Source of the DNA: Trebouxia sp. TZW2008
Taxonomy: Eukaryota > Chlorophyta > Trebouxiophyceae > Trebouxiales > Trebouxiaceae
Assembly (NCBI GenBank): GCA_002118135.1
Contig: BDIU01000343.1
Location: 90,650 to 154,649, forward strand
Reading direction: 5' to 3'
Length of the DNA stretch: 64,000 bases
The notes under the pieces are model-generated. The model did no database searches. It saw nothing but the letters and a program-made list of their open reading frames with translations, and was not told where the DNA came from. This document shows, piece after piece, positions 22,949 to 34,945 of the stretch; positions within the stretch are counted from its first letter, which is position 1, and each line of letters starts with the position of its first letter. The position numbers and the translations under genes were made by a program.

Positions 22949-24913
22949 ATGTCGATGACTGGCAAGTTGAAAGCCAGCACAAATCGCGTAAGGACAAGGT
23001 GGGCAACAGATCTACAAGTGTTTGCCGCAACAGGGGTTCGTGCCTGCGGCATCGTTCTTGCGTCTGCGGCCTGAACGTACTAAGGCTTTTGATTTTTGGT
23101 ATCAAGCGCTGACCGAGTTGCTTTTGCAGTGTAGCACACAACACTCACAGCATCTGGACCAACGCCGTGGGGCTAGAGAAGGAGGGTGGAAACAACGCTG
23201 TTGTTGAGAACAGCCTCAATGCTCCGCAGCTTGGAGGAGGCAGAGCATCACGGCGTGCAGCAGCCGCAGAGGTGGTGGAAAAGACAGGTAAGGCTTGGTT
23301 GGTTTCAGCTTGCATGTCTTTGCTTTGCGTCTGCAGAACATGAGGCGCAAGGAGAACAGCAGCTGAGCCTCAGGAAGCTTGCAGCTTCGTCATCCATAGG
23401 GGCGCACCAGGCAATTACTGGCATGTTGTGCAGTTGCTGGTAGCTTTGTCAGAGGTTGTCTCGCAGTGATGAAGAGCTGCACTGTTGCGTTTATTGCGCT
23501 TGACAAGCACTGTGTTTCTGCGTCGTCAGCAACTGCACAGAGACATCTGCGTCAGCCATTGTGCCTGCGTCACGCTTCAGCAAAGTCATTCCTCGATCTG
23601 CAGGCGGTTTCAACACATCTGTTGAAGACTATCAGGCACTGCTGTCTCTGGCGCGCTCTCAAGGAGCTGTAAGCGGCCAAAACAGGGGAGCCTGTAAGAT
23701 CTGTGGTCAACTGGGGCACCTCACAAAGCAGTGTAGGAACCATTTGTCAGCGCATTTTCAACTACCAGGCTCAACAGAAGGAGCAGCAGCAGCAGCAAGC
23801 GGAAAGCCGTTGATGCCTACCTTGCCTGTTTTGGGCGGCAATGATGCAGATGATATGTCGTCTGATCTGAGTGACCTGGACAGCAGCAGCTCAGACTCTG
23901 AGAGCAGCTCTGAGTCAGAAGAGGAACGGCGGAGACGCAAGGTGAGCACTTTCTTTGGGTTACACATTACTTGCATAGCAGGGCAGATCAGACATGTGCT
24001 AAGGTGTATGATGCACCTAAGGTTTTTCCCAGCACTATGTTGCCTGTCTTGTGATTGGGAGCTTTGCAGTGTTGGCAACACTTCACATTGCTGAATGTAC
24101 GATGCATGGTATCAACAGTCCCAGGAAGAATCTGCCTAAGACTTGCATAGTGCCTGCTTCATTCCCTGTTATGTCATACGCTGTTGCACACAAGACTTGA
24201 GGAATCATGTGGTTGTAAGTCTTCAGAGAGACGCAGTAGAGGCTGCATTCAAATGCTTGATTGCATCAGCCAAGTTCTATGCACAGCAGCCATGACTTTG
24301 TTTTGCGATGTAGGCAAAGGAGAGGAAAAGGAAGCGCAAAGAAGCCTCGAAAAGCAAAAGCAAGAAGCACAAACACAAGAAGGTCAGCTTTGCATGTCTA
24401 CAGAGCTGTGCACAACATGTGTCAGCAAAGCACAGGCTGATGCTGTCAGCATTGAATAATAATAACCATTACATGTTCCAACATATACTGCTAGGTATGT
24501 GTGGCACAAGCCCTATCTCGCCAGGCAGGCTTGTCTTGAGCGTCGCGATATGGACGCTTGATGTTCAACTGTTGAGAGTCAGACAAAACAATGCCAGCAT
24601 TGCATGCAACAAGTGCTGCAGGATGTGACCTGCATTCCGTCAGAGGATTGGTGCATGTGTGTTAGAAAACAGCACGTAAACGGTTGATGCCATTAGGCTA
24701 GATCCGCTAGCTTATGTGCTAACCTGTTACAATTTGCATGCGTTTGAACTCTCATGTTTCGTGTGTCTGCATCCATGCACACTGCCATCAAACTTGGTCC
24801 AGAGTGTACAAGCATCCTGAGATGATTTGCGTGTTATGCAGGACAAGAAGAGCAAGCACAAAAAGCATAGCAGCAAAAAGCGAAGGAGGGACAGCAGCTC
24901 TGACTCTGGTTGA
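22949..24913 (+). CDS. CCHC zinc-knuckle protein (SREK1IP1/CXIP4-like)
   Basis: Exons 22949-22998, 23130-23287, 23604-23941, 24314-24382 and 24842-24913 sum to 687 nt (228 residues) with phases matched. The N-terminal NRVRT ... IWTNAVG aligns by length with the plant CXIP4 pattern NRVHSS ... GIWQSAIG. A single CCHC zinc knuckle (GACKICGQLGHLTKQCRN) is followed by a Ser/Asp/Glu-rich tract and a long Lys/Arg/Ser C-terminus (AKERKRKRKEASKSKSKKHK; DKKSKHKKHSSKKRRR) that should act as nuclear localisation and RNA- or SR-protein-binding tail. Members interact with splicing factors (SREK1) or the CAX1 antiporter in plants; a nuclear RNA-related role is the likelier reading. No exon echoes are seen. 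Confidence 0.85.
24455..24540. repeat. Short dispersed repeat family B, copy 2
   Basis: The segment 'aataataaccattacatgtt' through 'gccaggcaggcttgtcttga' matches 5036-5110 and 50691-50770. It lies inside the fourth intron of the zinc-knuckle gene. Confidence 0.65.
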
Positions 24914-25440
24914 CAAGGCTAGTTGCAAAGTGTATGAATTGTTCTGGTGTTTACTGATAGTAGTGTTGCGCAATTCATCCATTCATGATCAATGCGTGCT
25001 AGGCAGGCTTTGAATTTCTGCTGGAGGCTGCTGACCGTTGCGACTGTAGAACTAGGCATGTACAGGCCCTTGCAGCTGCTTCCTGTGTTGCGCAGTTGGT
25101 TCAATAGTTGCGATTTTCCTCATGAGGACATGTTGTGTTGCTATCTACGCTGATTACGCTGCACTTGCACAGACTCAAGATGTCAACCTATGGTATGCTA
25201 ACAATGCAAACAAGGACACACAAGCTGTTGTAGGCTATGCCTACATTCAGCAAGTCCCTTCATCTGCGCAACCATATACTGCCACAAGATGCCTTCTCTG
25301 GCAATACAAGTGCCATCTCTCACACTTTTGAGCCTGGCACCAATGTCACAAGCAAAAAAACTCCGATAACTGAAGCCACTATGCCATGTGGCAACCAAGT
25401 CTGCCAAAATCTGAAGCTGCAACTGGACAGCTTCCAGATC
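24914..25440. other. Convergent intergenic stretch
   Basis: About 530 bases between two converging genes. A plus-strand frame at 25237-25452 has some protein-like composition but overlaps the last exon of the minus-strand epimerase and has no recognisable motif; it is treated as a shadow. Confidence 0.4.
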
Positions 25441-28400
25441 TCAGAGCTTTGAGTGTGTCAACACTTGAGTTCCAACCCAACTTGCACCCGGTCCAATCTC
25501 TACAGGGCCAGATTTTGCTACCGCAGCCTCCACACAAATCATCTCCTGCAAAAATGGTGCACTATGATGCAGTCAGCTGTGAGATTGACGATTCCTGTGA
25601 CGTGTCTTGTGGAGCGTAAATGGGAAAGCCACAAACCCATGGCTCAGCTTAGGTGTGAGTGATGTTGCAGATACTCTCATGAGCAAGTGACCTTTAAGTC
25701 TAAAACCCATGGCTATCAAACGCAGATGTGGCAGCAAAATCAAGACCTCAAATGCAATGCAGCAGAACAGTGTTGACACAGCAGAAAGCTGGATGTTCAG
25801 CCATGCAGACAATTTGTGTTAGAACTCTGAATCTCTGGTCTCAGCAACACGAGAAAGCACTGTACCTTGTATTCATCATCGCCAAAATCTGCCATGCCTT
25901 TGGCCTTGTCAGTCCATGGATTCCAAACCACAGCATCTGGGAAATTGGTCTTGCGTAAGGAAATGACTTTGCTACCTGCTTTGTCCACAATCTGCAATAC
26001 ACATATCAAGAAATGATTGAAAAGTTCCAAAATGGATTAGCCAATTGAACCTGACATGTGACTGCAGGAGTGACTGAGCAAAGTGAGAGTTGGTTTCAGC
26101 AGGCAGGCAACAATGTAAATGCATATTTAAAGGCAAAGATGTGGCAGGCACAGATGTGTTTACCAGGCATAGATGTGTTTGCAGCCTTAAGTGGACAGCA
26201 GCACAAGCGCTGTTTGCTGCGGAGACAGTTGGTTGCTGCACTGTGTACCTTGCTGGGCCTGCTGAGCCTGTCTAGCGCACGTTGTGAACGATAGAATGCA
26301 TGGAATGCTGTTTGCAAGAAGACTAACAAGTAGCAGGCGACCAGCACTTTGAATAGGCTACATGAGCAAGGTATTTCACAATGACTTGTCTTGACTCTTT
26401 TTTTGCAGGTTGACCATCATGGCCTGCAGCTGACTCATCCATTTGGCAGTGACTGATGGTCTTTAAGGACTGACCTTCACATTGTCCGGAGCCTTCAGGT
26501 ATATCTTGTCAAATTCGCCGCTGATAGAGATGACTTGCTGCTCATCTGTGCCTTCCTGCCTGTTTTTTGCGTTGTCCAAGAATTGCAACCCAGACAAGCC
26601 CTCCACATGAGTTTGGCTGATGTCTGAAATCCTGAAGTATGTGTGCAGTGCTGTGGTGAACTTGAAGGGTCCGCTCTTGCCATTGACGACTCGCAGCTCT
26701 TGAGTCAATGAGTCTTTGCCTACTGTGACCTGCATTCCCAAGAGTGCCTTTTTGCATACCTAATGATTTCTGGATCAAGCACAACTTCGCATATGTTTGG
26801 CTGATGTCTGAGATACTGAAGTATGTGTGCAGTGCTGTGGTGAACTTCAAGGATTCACTCTTGCCGTTGACGACTCGTAGCTCTTGAGTTAATGTGTCTT
26901 TGCTTACTGTGACCTGCATTGCCAAGAGTGTGTGTTTGCATGCCTATCAATTCTGGATCATGCACAGACCTAGCTATTCAACAGCAAAGTATCATTCAGC
27001 AAAAGGCAGCAGATTCTGTCCGAAGTCAGGTGCTCAGAGCCAACCCGACATGTGTTTGGTGGATGTTTGGAGTTCTGAAGTGTGTCTATAATGTACTTGT
27101 GAACTTCAAAGATTCATTCTTGCCATTGACTATTCGCAGCTCTTGAGTCAACGAGTCTTTGCCTACTGTGACCTGCGTTGGCAGACGGGCACGTATACAT
27201 ACACACCTGCAGAAACTGTCTGCCTCAAGCATAAATGATGCCTTCTGATGCCCCTGCATAAACATTCTTGCAGCAAGATGAGCTACGCACACTTCCATGA
27301 GATTATGGATACGCATTGGCTCCTGCACTTTTCACGACAAGCTTCAACCAGGAAGCCCGCATAATGAAAGCTTAAAAAGCAGAAAGCAAAGAAGGCATGG
27401 TAACGCAAAGCACAGCACAGCACAGCAGCCGGCAGGCCAGGTGCAGGAGCGGGGGCAGGAGCTTGTGCGACTTTCAGAAGTCAACATCACACAACCTTTC
27501 GTGACGCTATGGAAACGTTGGCCTGGCAAGACAAGACTTGCGCCACACACATCAAGCATACGTGCTGGAAAGTGTACAATGGCTGTCATCCTGGTGAAAG
27601 TATAAGTTGACATAGAGGGTGTGTTCTGTCAAGTCCCCGTGTCTCTGCTCTTCACTGTGACTGAAGGAGAATATCGCACTGTCTGCAGTGCTTGTTCCCG
27701 CACCAAGCATATGTGCTAGAATGTGTGGATGTAGTTGTTATAGTTATGAAGGTATACCTTGACGTATAGGTGTTCAGGGAAGTCTCCTTGTCCCTGTTCC
27801 TCAGTGGGGCTAAGAGACAGTGTTGTACTGTCTGTAATGTGGCATCACACCGAGTATATGTGCTAGAAACTGTAAAAGTAGTTGTTATTGTTGTGAAGGT
27901 ATACCTTGACATAGAGGGTGTGTTCAGGGAAGGCGCCCTGCCTCTGTTCCTCAGTGGGGCTAAGGGACAATGTTGCACTGTCAGCACTGACTGTCTCCAC
28001 ATCAAACTCAGTGTTGCGGGCAAAGCCATGCTGTGCTTTGACAGGGCCCAAATCACCGAACTGAGGAAAGCAAACTGGGATGCCGCCTCTGCATGTAGTA
28101 CATATATGATAAGGGATAGTTGTGTGCAGTTGCTGATTGCACAGTGAAGTCAGTGTTGCAGTCAAAGCCAGGCTGTGCTGTGACTTGGGCCACTTCACCA
28201 ACTTGAGGAAAGTAAACTGAGACGATGTAACACATGTATAACGTGTGACGCTGAGCATTTAAGGCATTGTTGGGAAATTTGTTTGACTTGATGCGATGCG
28301 CCACAACTTGATGCAATGTGGCACATCTAAACGTGATGTGGCAGCATATGATAAGATGTGATGTCATGTCATCTGGCAACGCGAGATGTGATGTCATGCA

Positions 28401-28981
28401 GGGTTTGTCAATGCAGAATTTGCTGCCAGGCAATGCATGCAGTATAAAGACATCGACTTAAAGTATCAGCAATACAGATCAAGTATCTTCTGCTTCGTCG
28501 TGCTTGCAGGTGCATATGGATGCCACTATTTGATGCAGCAAAGCAAGGTCATGCATGTATACCAAATGCTGACTACATCAGTTGGCACTGAAAGACAGTA
28601 AAAGCACTGCCATAAACCCGCTTATTGCACAACATCACCTGATAGCCTTTGGTGGCTTGAAAACGGCTTGTTTGCTCACAAAGATTTGCTCCTACAGCCA
28701 AAATAAGCAAGATCAACGATGGTACCGATAGTGTCTAGGCGCATTTCGCCATTTGACATACCTGTCCATCGACCTTCCAAGATGTGACGTGAGCACCGTG
28801 CAAGTAAACCTCGGCTGTTGAGCCCTGCAGCAACTTCGTGTTTGTGGTATGGTATTCATGCAGGCATGCAAGGTCTGCATGGAGCAAAGGTCACCGTCGA
28901 ACTTTTCAGCTGAACTTTCTTCAAGCCTGTAATCTCGTCTGTGACCACTTGAGAAGTGGCCCCGGACGGCGCCTTCGCCAT
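25441..28981 (-). CDS. Glucose-6-phosphate 1-epimerase-like (aldose-1-epimerase family)
   Basis: Seven minus-strand exons, 28981-28895, 28824-28762, 28691-28639, 28088-27905, 26729-26475, 25991-25866 and 25545-25441, sum to 873 nt (290 residues), all phases matched. Landmarks of the D-hexose-6-phosphate mutarotase (apospory-associated protein C) family are in order: AEVYLHGAHVTSWK, FKPPKAIRGGIPVCFPQFG, AQHGFARN (active-site His), FTTALHTYFRISDIS (second His), LQFLDNAKNRQ, DAVVWNPWTDKAKGMADFGD and EMICVEAA (catalytic Glu). It interconverts the alpha and beta anomers of hexose 6-phosphates. No targeting peptide is evident, so probably cytosolic. Exons 4 and 5 have echoes in neighbouring introns. 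Divergent from the DUF89 gene. Confidence 0.9.
26780..27185 (-). repeat. Two upstream echoes of epimerase exon 5
   Basis: On the minus strand, copies at 27175-27085 and 26911-26790 precede the real exon (26729). Each starts with the acceptor ...CAG and encodes V.V.KD.LTQELR(V/I)VNGK. The 26911 copy continues through FTTALHTYFSISDISQTYA before diverging. The real exon is the last copy in transcription order. Confidence 0.9.
27600..27840 (-). repeat. Downstream echoes of epimerase exon 4
   Basis: The 3' end of exon 4 (ATLSLSPTEEQRQGAFPEHTLYVK plus donor GTATACC, written here only as landmarks 'cccactgaggaacag' and 'gtcaaggtatacc') recurs at about 27835-27755 and, more degraded, 27680-27605. 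These follow the intact exon in transcription order and lack its 5' half. Confidence 0.85.
28130..28230 (-). repeat. Upstream echo of epimerase exon 4
   Basis: At about 28225-28135 on the minus strand the sequence reads V.FPQVGEV.QVTAQPGFDCNTDF, a decayed version of VCFPQFGDLGPVKAQHGFARNTEF in the real exon. The active-site His of the real exon (AQHGF) is replaced by Pro (AQPGF) in the copy, so the copy could not supply an active product. Confidence 0.85.
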
Positions 28982-29362
28982 GATGGCGGGCACGATATCA
29001 AATCGAAGATCAGCTGGGCAAGATGTGGAGTTTCAGATCAGCTAATCAACTGTACTGTCGGCCCCTGATGTTGTCGCAAACCTAGCCGAGTAAATCCAGT
29101 CTCAAGCTGTTTTGGCGCTCAACGAGAGGTCGATGCAACGTCCACGGAGGAGAAATGCGGACATAAGCAAGTTGCTTATGCACTTTTCGCTCAAGCTTGG
29201 TGCGGGCTCCGAGACCATGCGCATTCTGATGCGCATTCAGGCAAACAAGCGCCCGGTAGGCATTCCAAGTCTGCCTACATGATCAGGTTAACATCAACAC
29301 TTGCAGCAATACCAGATGTAGCGGCAGTGTTAAAAGCCTAGTCAAGATCGTAAGCCAGTACG
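28982..29362. promoter_or_regulatory. Divergent intergenic region (shared promoter span)
   Basis: About 380 bases separate the start codons of the epimerase (-) and DUF89 (+) genes. No TATA box or named element is clear; the stretch is somewhat GC-richer than nearby introns. Confidence 0.4.
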
Positions 29363-32300
29363 ATGCCCACCAAACTCAAAAATCTGTACCCAGGCAAACT
29401 GCCCTTGCCCCAACTCGATGTTGGCACGTACGACCCGCAGACCATACATTACCACAACATACAGGATAACAAGTCAGTTTATGTCGCGTTCGACGCCCAA
29501 GACGGCTTCAATGCCTTGATCAATAAATTCACACGCCACCACGTGTTGATGACTTTGCAGAGACCTCCCCAACCTAGATGACTGGGTGGAACTGTTTAGA
29601 AAAAGCATTCCAACCTACAAGAAGCTTGCTGCAAAGGATCCCTCAGCAAAAGACAGACAAGCTGCAGAGGTGATCTTTGTGGTTGTTTCTGCGTAAAAAC
29701 TGTTCTCTGCTTGCAGCATTCAGCAAGTTCCTCATGTCATGATCAGCAATACCAAGGACGCTGACAAGCCTGATATTGTTATGGCTGTTTTCACATCATT
29801 CTCAAAAGATGTCATGCATGTAACAGTGCATCCTCATGCTGTGTCTACATGCAGCAAGCAGCAGAGCGGTTTGCCAAGCACTATGATGACCTCATGTGCC
29901 AATTAGCCAAAGACCCTCTGGCAAATTTGCCAGGGTTTGGGTCTGAGCCTCTGTCAATCTTCCGCATAGTCGCACTCAGGTAATACCAGTAACAAGCTGC
30001 TTACGCAATTGCATGTGCATCTAATGCAGTTCCAATGCATATCTTGACATTGTAAGCTGAGCATGGCCTATGATGCTAACTCGTCAAAACATGGTCATCT
30101 TCAACCATGAAATCTGGTTTGATATTTTGTGACCTCCAAAAGTTGGAAATCTCACCTACTGGGAACAATCCCTGTAATGCCTCACTGTGACATTGATAGT
30201 AGTCATAGACAGTCTCTGATGACTCATTGAATGACTCATGCTCCAGGGAGGCGTGTCTAAAGGGGGAGGGGTTTTGGGACCCCTTCAAGCCCGTCAAAGA
30301 TGAAGAGAACAAGAAGGCCTTGAAGCTGCTGCCAGGCATTTTGAAGTAGGTGATCAGCAATCCTGCTCCTAATTTTCACATTCTGATATCTTGTCTTCGG
30401 TTTTGTCACAATACAAGTCAACAGCGATTCACCTCTCACCGCATTGCTACATCATCAGCATTCTGATGCACCAATGAAGATACAAAGCATCACTGTGGCA
30501 AATGGACTCACCACGGTATATTTTGAATTGTGATCACGGTAGTTTGCCATTGATTCCTTGCTGATTGAGGAGGCTCCCTGACATGCGCCACTAATGCCAA
30601 TCATTTTTGCGACGACTTAGATCCTTTGCTCTTGTTAGTCTGCTGTCTGCTGTAGCATGTGCACTTACTACAGCATGCACACGGAGATACGCACACTTGC
30701 TGCAATGTGGTGTGGTGTCACTAAATTGCTAGCTATTTGAGCCTTTGCAGCTGCTATGCTAGCTGTGCTCAATGACTGTCAAATGGCTTGCATCCATGCA
30801 CCCCTTTGTAATTCCACAAAGATCACACAGATTGACTTAGCTTTGAGTCATTGGTGCAGGGACCTGGATGCCATACAAGACAGCAGTGAAAGGCTGGAGC
30901 TGGCTTTGAGGGGCGTCTTTGCTGGAAATATATTTGATTTGGGCGCACAAGGCACTGCTGACATGTTTGAGAGCGGAGAGGTACATATGCTGATCTACAT
31001 TCAGCAGCAGCGCTCAAAATGTGCTAGTGCTCGCGCAATTTCCGAAACAGTGCTGTCAAGATGCAAGTGCGCACATGATACCTGCTGATCACAATCCAGA
31101 TCTGAGCACTGCTAATGTGCTAATGTGAAATGGGTGCTCAGGGCACTGCTGACATGTTTCAAAGCAGAGAGCTACAATGCAACTGTAAAATCAGCCAGCA
31201 CATTGTCAAAATGCAGACACGCCCATGGTGGCAAAGACTCTGATGTGAGTACTGCTGGCATGCTTCAGTAATTTGGGCGCTCTGGGCAGTTCTGACATGT
31301 TTGAGAGCAACGAGGTTTGATGCAAATGTAACTTGTACCATTGATGCTGCCACCATGTCAATTTGCACAAGCTTGTTATTGGCAGAATTTACAGTCTGAG
31401 CAATGCTATCATGGTTGCGTGATCTGGGCGCTCAGAGCACTGCTGACATATCTGAGAGCAGAGAGGTACACATGCAGTCTCTAACTCAGTAGAAATGCTG
31501 TCAAGATGCAAGTGTGCAAACGGTACTTGCTAGGATCACCTTTGATATGAGCACTGCAAACGCGCTGCATACAAATTTGCACAGAGTCGACAAAGCTTGG
31601 TCACAGGACTAAACTGCTACAGGGTGGGTTTGAGGAGACGAGGGTGAAAATTGTTGAGCGTCCTTGGGCATTTGATGACCTTGACGCAGTCCTGCAGCGC
31701 TGGAAGGAAAAGCCACATCATAAGGCCATGCTGTTTGTAGACAACGCTGGCACAGACGTAGTCCTTGGTGAGTAGACAGTGAACTGTCCATGAACTTCTT
31801 GTGCCTTACTTGCATTCATGATGTGCAATACGGCCATGCTGTTTGTCAAAGATGCTGGTGTTACTGAAGTCCTTGGTGAATAGATAGCCAAATGCCTTTT
31901 TCGTTGCTGTATCTATCATCAACTTTGGTATAACCATCCTTAGATCATACTAGACCATAGGGTTTAGGCCTAAACCCTACATAGACCATACTATGATGGT
32001 TGTGAAGCGCCAGAAGGAGAGACTGCACCACAGTTACATGCTGTTTGTAGACAATGCTGGCACAGACGTAGTCCATGGTGAGTAGACGATCAACTTTTCT
32101 GTGAGTTCCCTGTGCCTTACTTGTGTTTCTGCTGTACAATGAGGCCATGCTGTTTGCGGACAACGCTGGCATTGATGAAGCTCATGGTGGGCTTCCTAGG
32201 CTCTGCGCTAAAGCTGACGTTCATCAGAGCAGGGAGTCAGTCTCCTGCTTGTCTTGTTACTGCGCTGAGATTTTTGTTGAAGCACACTGTGCCTGTTTGA

Positions 32301-34208
32301 TGGCAATGCTGCAATCAGAAGCACTGTGTTTGCTACGCTTACTGCCTTGTCCAAAGCAGGTCACTACTGCAGGCATGATCCCTCTAGCAAGGGAGCTCAT
32401 CAAGAAAGGCACCTTTGTGGTGCTGGCTGCAAATGAGACCCCAGCTCTGAATGACATCACAGCAAAAGAGCTGCAAGTGCTGCTGAAGGACTGTGCTCAA
32501 TCAGACAAGCTGCTGGGGCGAGCTGTTCAAGAAGAAGTCATCAGTGTGGTGTCATCTGGCAGTTCCCTGCCTATCATTGACCTCACCAAGGTATCTTTTG
32601 TTGAACACCGCAAAGTATATTTGGTTCTTCTTGAGGCATTGCTTAATCTATTGATCACTTGATTAGACAAGCTGCTGAGGCGAGCTGTACAAGAGCAGGT
32701 CATCAGTGTGGTGTCGTCTGGCAGTTCCCTGCCCATCATTGACCTCACCAAGGTAGTGATTGATATGATGCAACAGGACAAAAGGAACGCACTTGCTGAT
32801 CAGGACTGCAGTGCGTCTGTCCACGCTCAACCCATGAGATGAGCGTCGCAGAAAGCAGATGATATCTGGCAGTTCCCTGCCCACCATTGACCTCACAAAG
32901 GTACACAGCTCACGTCTGCTGCTTGTGAGCACTGCTGAGATGCTGCTGATCATGGAGCCCACAAAGATACAAAGCTGGGGTTTGTCTCTGTTGTTGAGAT
33001 TTGAATTCACAGACAACATGATAGGGCAGGCCACGCAAGGCAGGATACCAATGTTGTGCCGTCCAGCAGTTTCTTGCCCATGGAAGATCTCACAATGTAT
33101 GTAGCAGCAGCCAAGGGTTTGATGTGGTGGTGGTGGTGGTGATGGTATTGGTGGTGTTGGTACGAGGAAAGGGGCGTGCCATGCAAATCAGTCTGTCTGC
33201 TTTTCTTGACTATGACTTGACAGGTCAACAAGCTATGTACAAATGCAGTTCTTGCCAGATTGTGTAGCGTCAGCGGACGGTGACCACTTGGTTGGAAGGG
33301 ATGAGGCGCGTGGTATAGAGACCGACTGAATGCCATGTTCAGCTTTGACTTCACATTTTTGACCTGTATGTGGCCTGTGTATTGCTGAAGTGACTTACAG
33401 CAGCCAAGAGTGTTGCTTTACTGGCTTCACAAGTTTCTCACGCTATGTGTGACTGCAGCTGTCACCAGAGTGTGTAGCAGCAGCGGAGGGTGTTGATTTG
33501 GTGGTGCTGGAGGGAATGGGGCGTGCTATAGAGACCAACCTGTATGCCACTTTCAGCTGTGACTCGCTCAAGCTTGCAATGGTCAAGCATCCTGAGGTGG
33601 GCTGTCTTTGCTTGGTCTCCATACCTTATGCTGTGTGATAGCTGTGTCACAGCTTTTTATGACGCTCCCTCAACTCAAAATTCAAAAAGCAGTCGTTCAC
33701 GTAAGACTGAAATAATTGGCAGCCTGTTTGGCGCAAGAGCAGTTGACGAGGTCTTTATAGCAATGTCTCAGTCACGAGGCTTTGTGTTACTGCGTTGAAA
33801 TCAGAGTCTCCTGCTTGCTTTGATCTCGCTGGCCAGTTGTTGAAGCGTTTTGTAGCTACACGTGCAATGCTGACAGATGAGACCAGAGGTGAGCATGAAT
33901 TGCACCACAACAATCAGCTCAATGGCAGCTGCTATTGATCATCGCAACAGGACTGTGCTGTGTTGCAGGTAGCGCAAGTCTTCAAATGCAGGATGTATGA
34001 CTGCGTGTGTAAATTTGACAGAGGCAAAGGGCAGCAACACGTTCCTTGGAGTGACATCTCTGGAGACGCTGACTGGATCAACAGAGCTTCACAGCAAAAG
34101 CAGCGCTTGTTCAAGGGCAAACCATCACCGTGGACACAGGTCGCTGGCAGAGCAATTTGGATACCTGGCAATGATGGCATCAATTTTTGTGTTGGAGATG
34201 ACGATTAG
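29363..34208 (+). CDS. DUF89 / ARMT1-like damage-control metal-dependent phosphatase
   Basis: Nine exons, 29363-29472, 29561-29669, 29855-29979, 30247-30345, 30860-30980, 31623-31767, 32373-32590, 33459-33596 and 33969-34208, sum to 1305 nt (434 residues) with all phases matched. The order of landmarks follows plant subfamily II DUF89 proteins: [14 protein letters not shown] start, [91 protein letters not shown] (ends ETPALNDI), [39 protein letters not shown]. Conserved D/N residues in FVDNAG, the LAANE segment and EGMGR match the metal and phosphate site. DUF89 enzymes dephosphorylate damaged sugar or cofactor phosphates (e.g. oxidised 4'-phosphopantetheine). The last 60 residues exceed the usual length and may include an unspliced 3' stretch. 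Exons 5 to 8 have echoes. Confidence 0.88.
31130..31475 (+). repeat. Three downstream echoes of DUF89 exon 5
   Basis: The exon end ('gggcgcacaaggcactgctg', 'acatgtttgagagcggagag') is repeated near 31138-31175, 31268-31316 and 31423-31470, period about 130-150 bases. The last copy still has GAGAG|GTACACATG, almost identical to the real donor GAGAG|GTACATATG. All lack the exon's 5' portion. Confidence 0.9.
31820..32195 (+). repeat. Three downstream echoes of DUF89 exon 6
   Basis: The exon end coding for [14 protein letters not shown] plus donor GGTGAGTAG recurs near 31826-31878, 32036-32084 and 32146-32192. The second copy is nearly identical ('ctgtttgtagacaatgctgg'); the third reads [13 protein letters not shown]. 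The true exon (to 31767) is the first of the series. Confidence 0.9.
32665..32905 (+). repeat. Two downstream echoes of DUF89 exon 7
   Basis: The 3' part of exon 7 (from [19 protein letters not shown] to IIDLTK) is repeated at 32667-32752 with donor GTAGTG, and its last 40 bases again at 32862-32900 with donor GTACAC. The first copy is about 93% identical by eye and keeps an open frame for 28 codons. Confidence 0.92.
33120..33350 (+). repeat. Upstream echo of DUF89 exon 8 and a GGT run
   Basis: A (GGT)n-type run lies at 33127-33165. From about 33225 the sequence repeats the 3' end of the intron and the first 110 bases of exon 8: 'ccagattgtgtagcgtcagc' and 'gtggtatagagaccgactga' against 'ccagagtgtgtagcagcagc' and 'gtgctatagagaccaacctg' in the real exon (33459). 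An in-frame stop (GACTGA) disables the copy. Confidence 0.88.
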
Positions 34209-34945
34209 CTGACCGTTCTTGTTGGCTGGGCATTTTGCGAACAGAGTTGGATGGGTACAACACTGTGTTGAAAGTAGGAATTAGTTTGTATACATGTCAT
34301 GATGTGCCATATCAACGCTCATGGTCTGCTTTAGCGTCGTTGCAGCAGATCATGTTGGATCGTGTAGACTGATCAAGCCTGAAAGCTGGTCAGTCAGTAG
34401 AATATCACATGATTTGAGAGGGCCACGGCTTGTAGAATGCTACATAGCTGTGACTGAACAAGCTGCAGCGTTCTCTGTGCATCAGAGATGTCGACATCAA
34501 GTAAATAAGGTTATCGACCTTGAGGTCAACTGTCAGTTTAAAGTTTGCTGCCTAGGTTGCAATGTCGAATGAAATCTGAGGCACATCTGACAATGTGCCT
34601 GACCCTTGACAAATTTTGGACGTAGTCAGTGACTACTAGTCACAAAAGTGGCCATGAAACAAGCTGTCAAAACCGTTGGTTCAGAGTTTGAGGTCATGCT
34701 GATGACAAGCCGCTTGAGCTTCTCTGTCTAAACATTCTATTCTAGTCTAGCACAACTCTGCGTTTAGGTCAACCAGATGTTTGGCTACAGCCGGTCAAAG
34801 ACAAAGGGCTGGACCCTGATTGGTCAACCTTCTGCTGAAGCTCAATGTTGTATTGACAGCAGCAATCCTGGGCTGGCAATATGGACAAAGGCTCCCTTAT
34901 GACGTTTGTCAGAGTAGTTTTCCTCTGTTTTCTTGTATTCTTCAG
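34209..34945. other. Convergent intergenic stretch
   Basis: About 740 bases between the 3' ends of the DUF89 (+) and MAG2-like (-) genes. No family similarity was found in the short open frames (e.g. 34321-34572). Confidence 0.45.

Noticed and set aside
25237..25452. Plus-strand gene ending near 25452
   Set aside because: It overlaps the last exon of the minus-strand epimerase, which is strongly supported, and has no recognisable motif.
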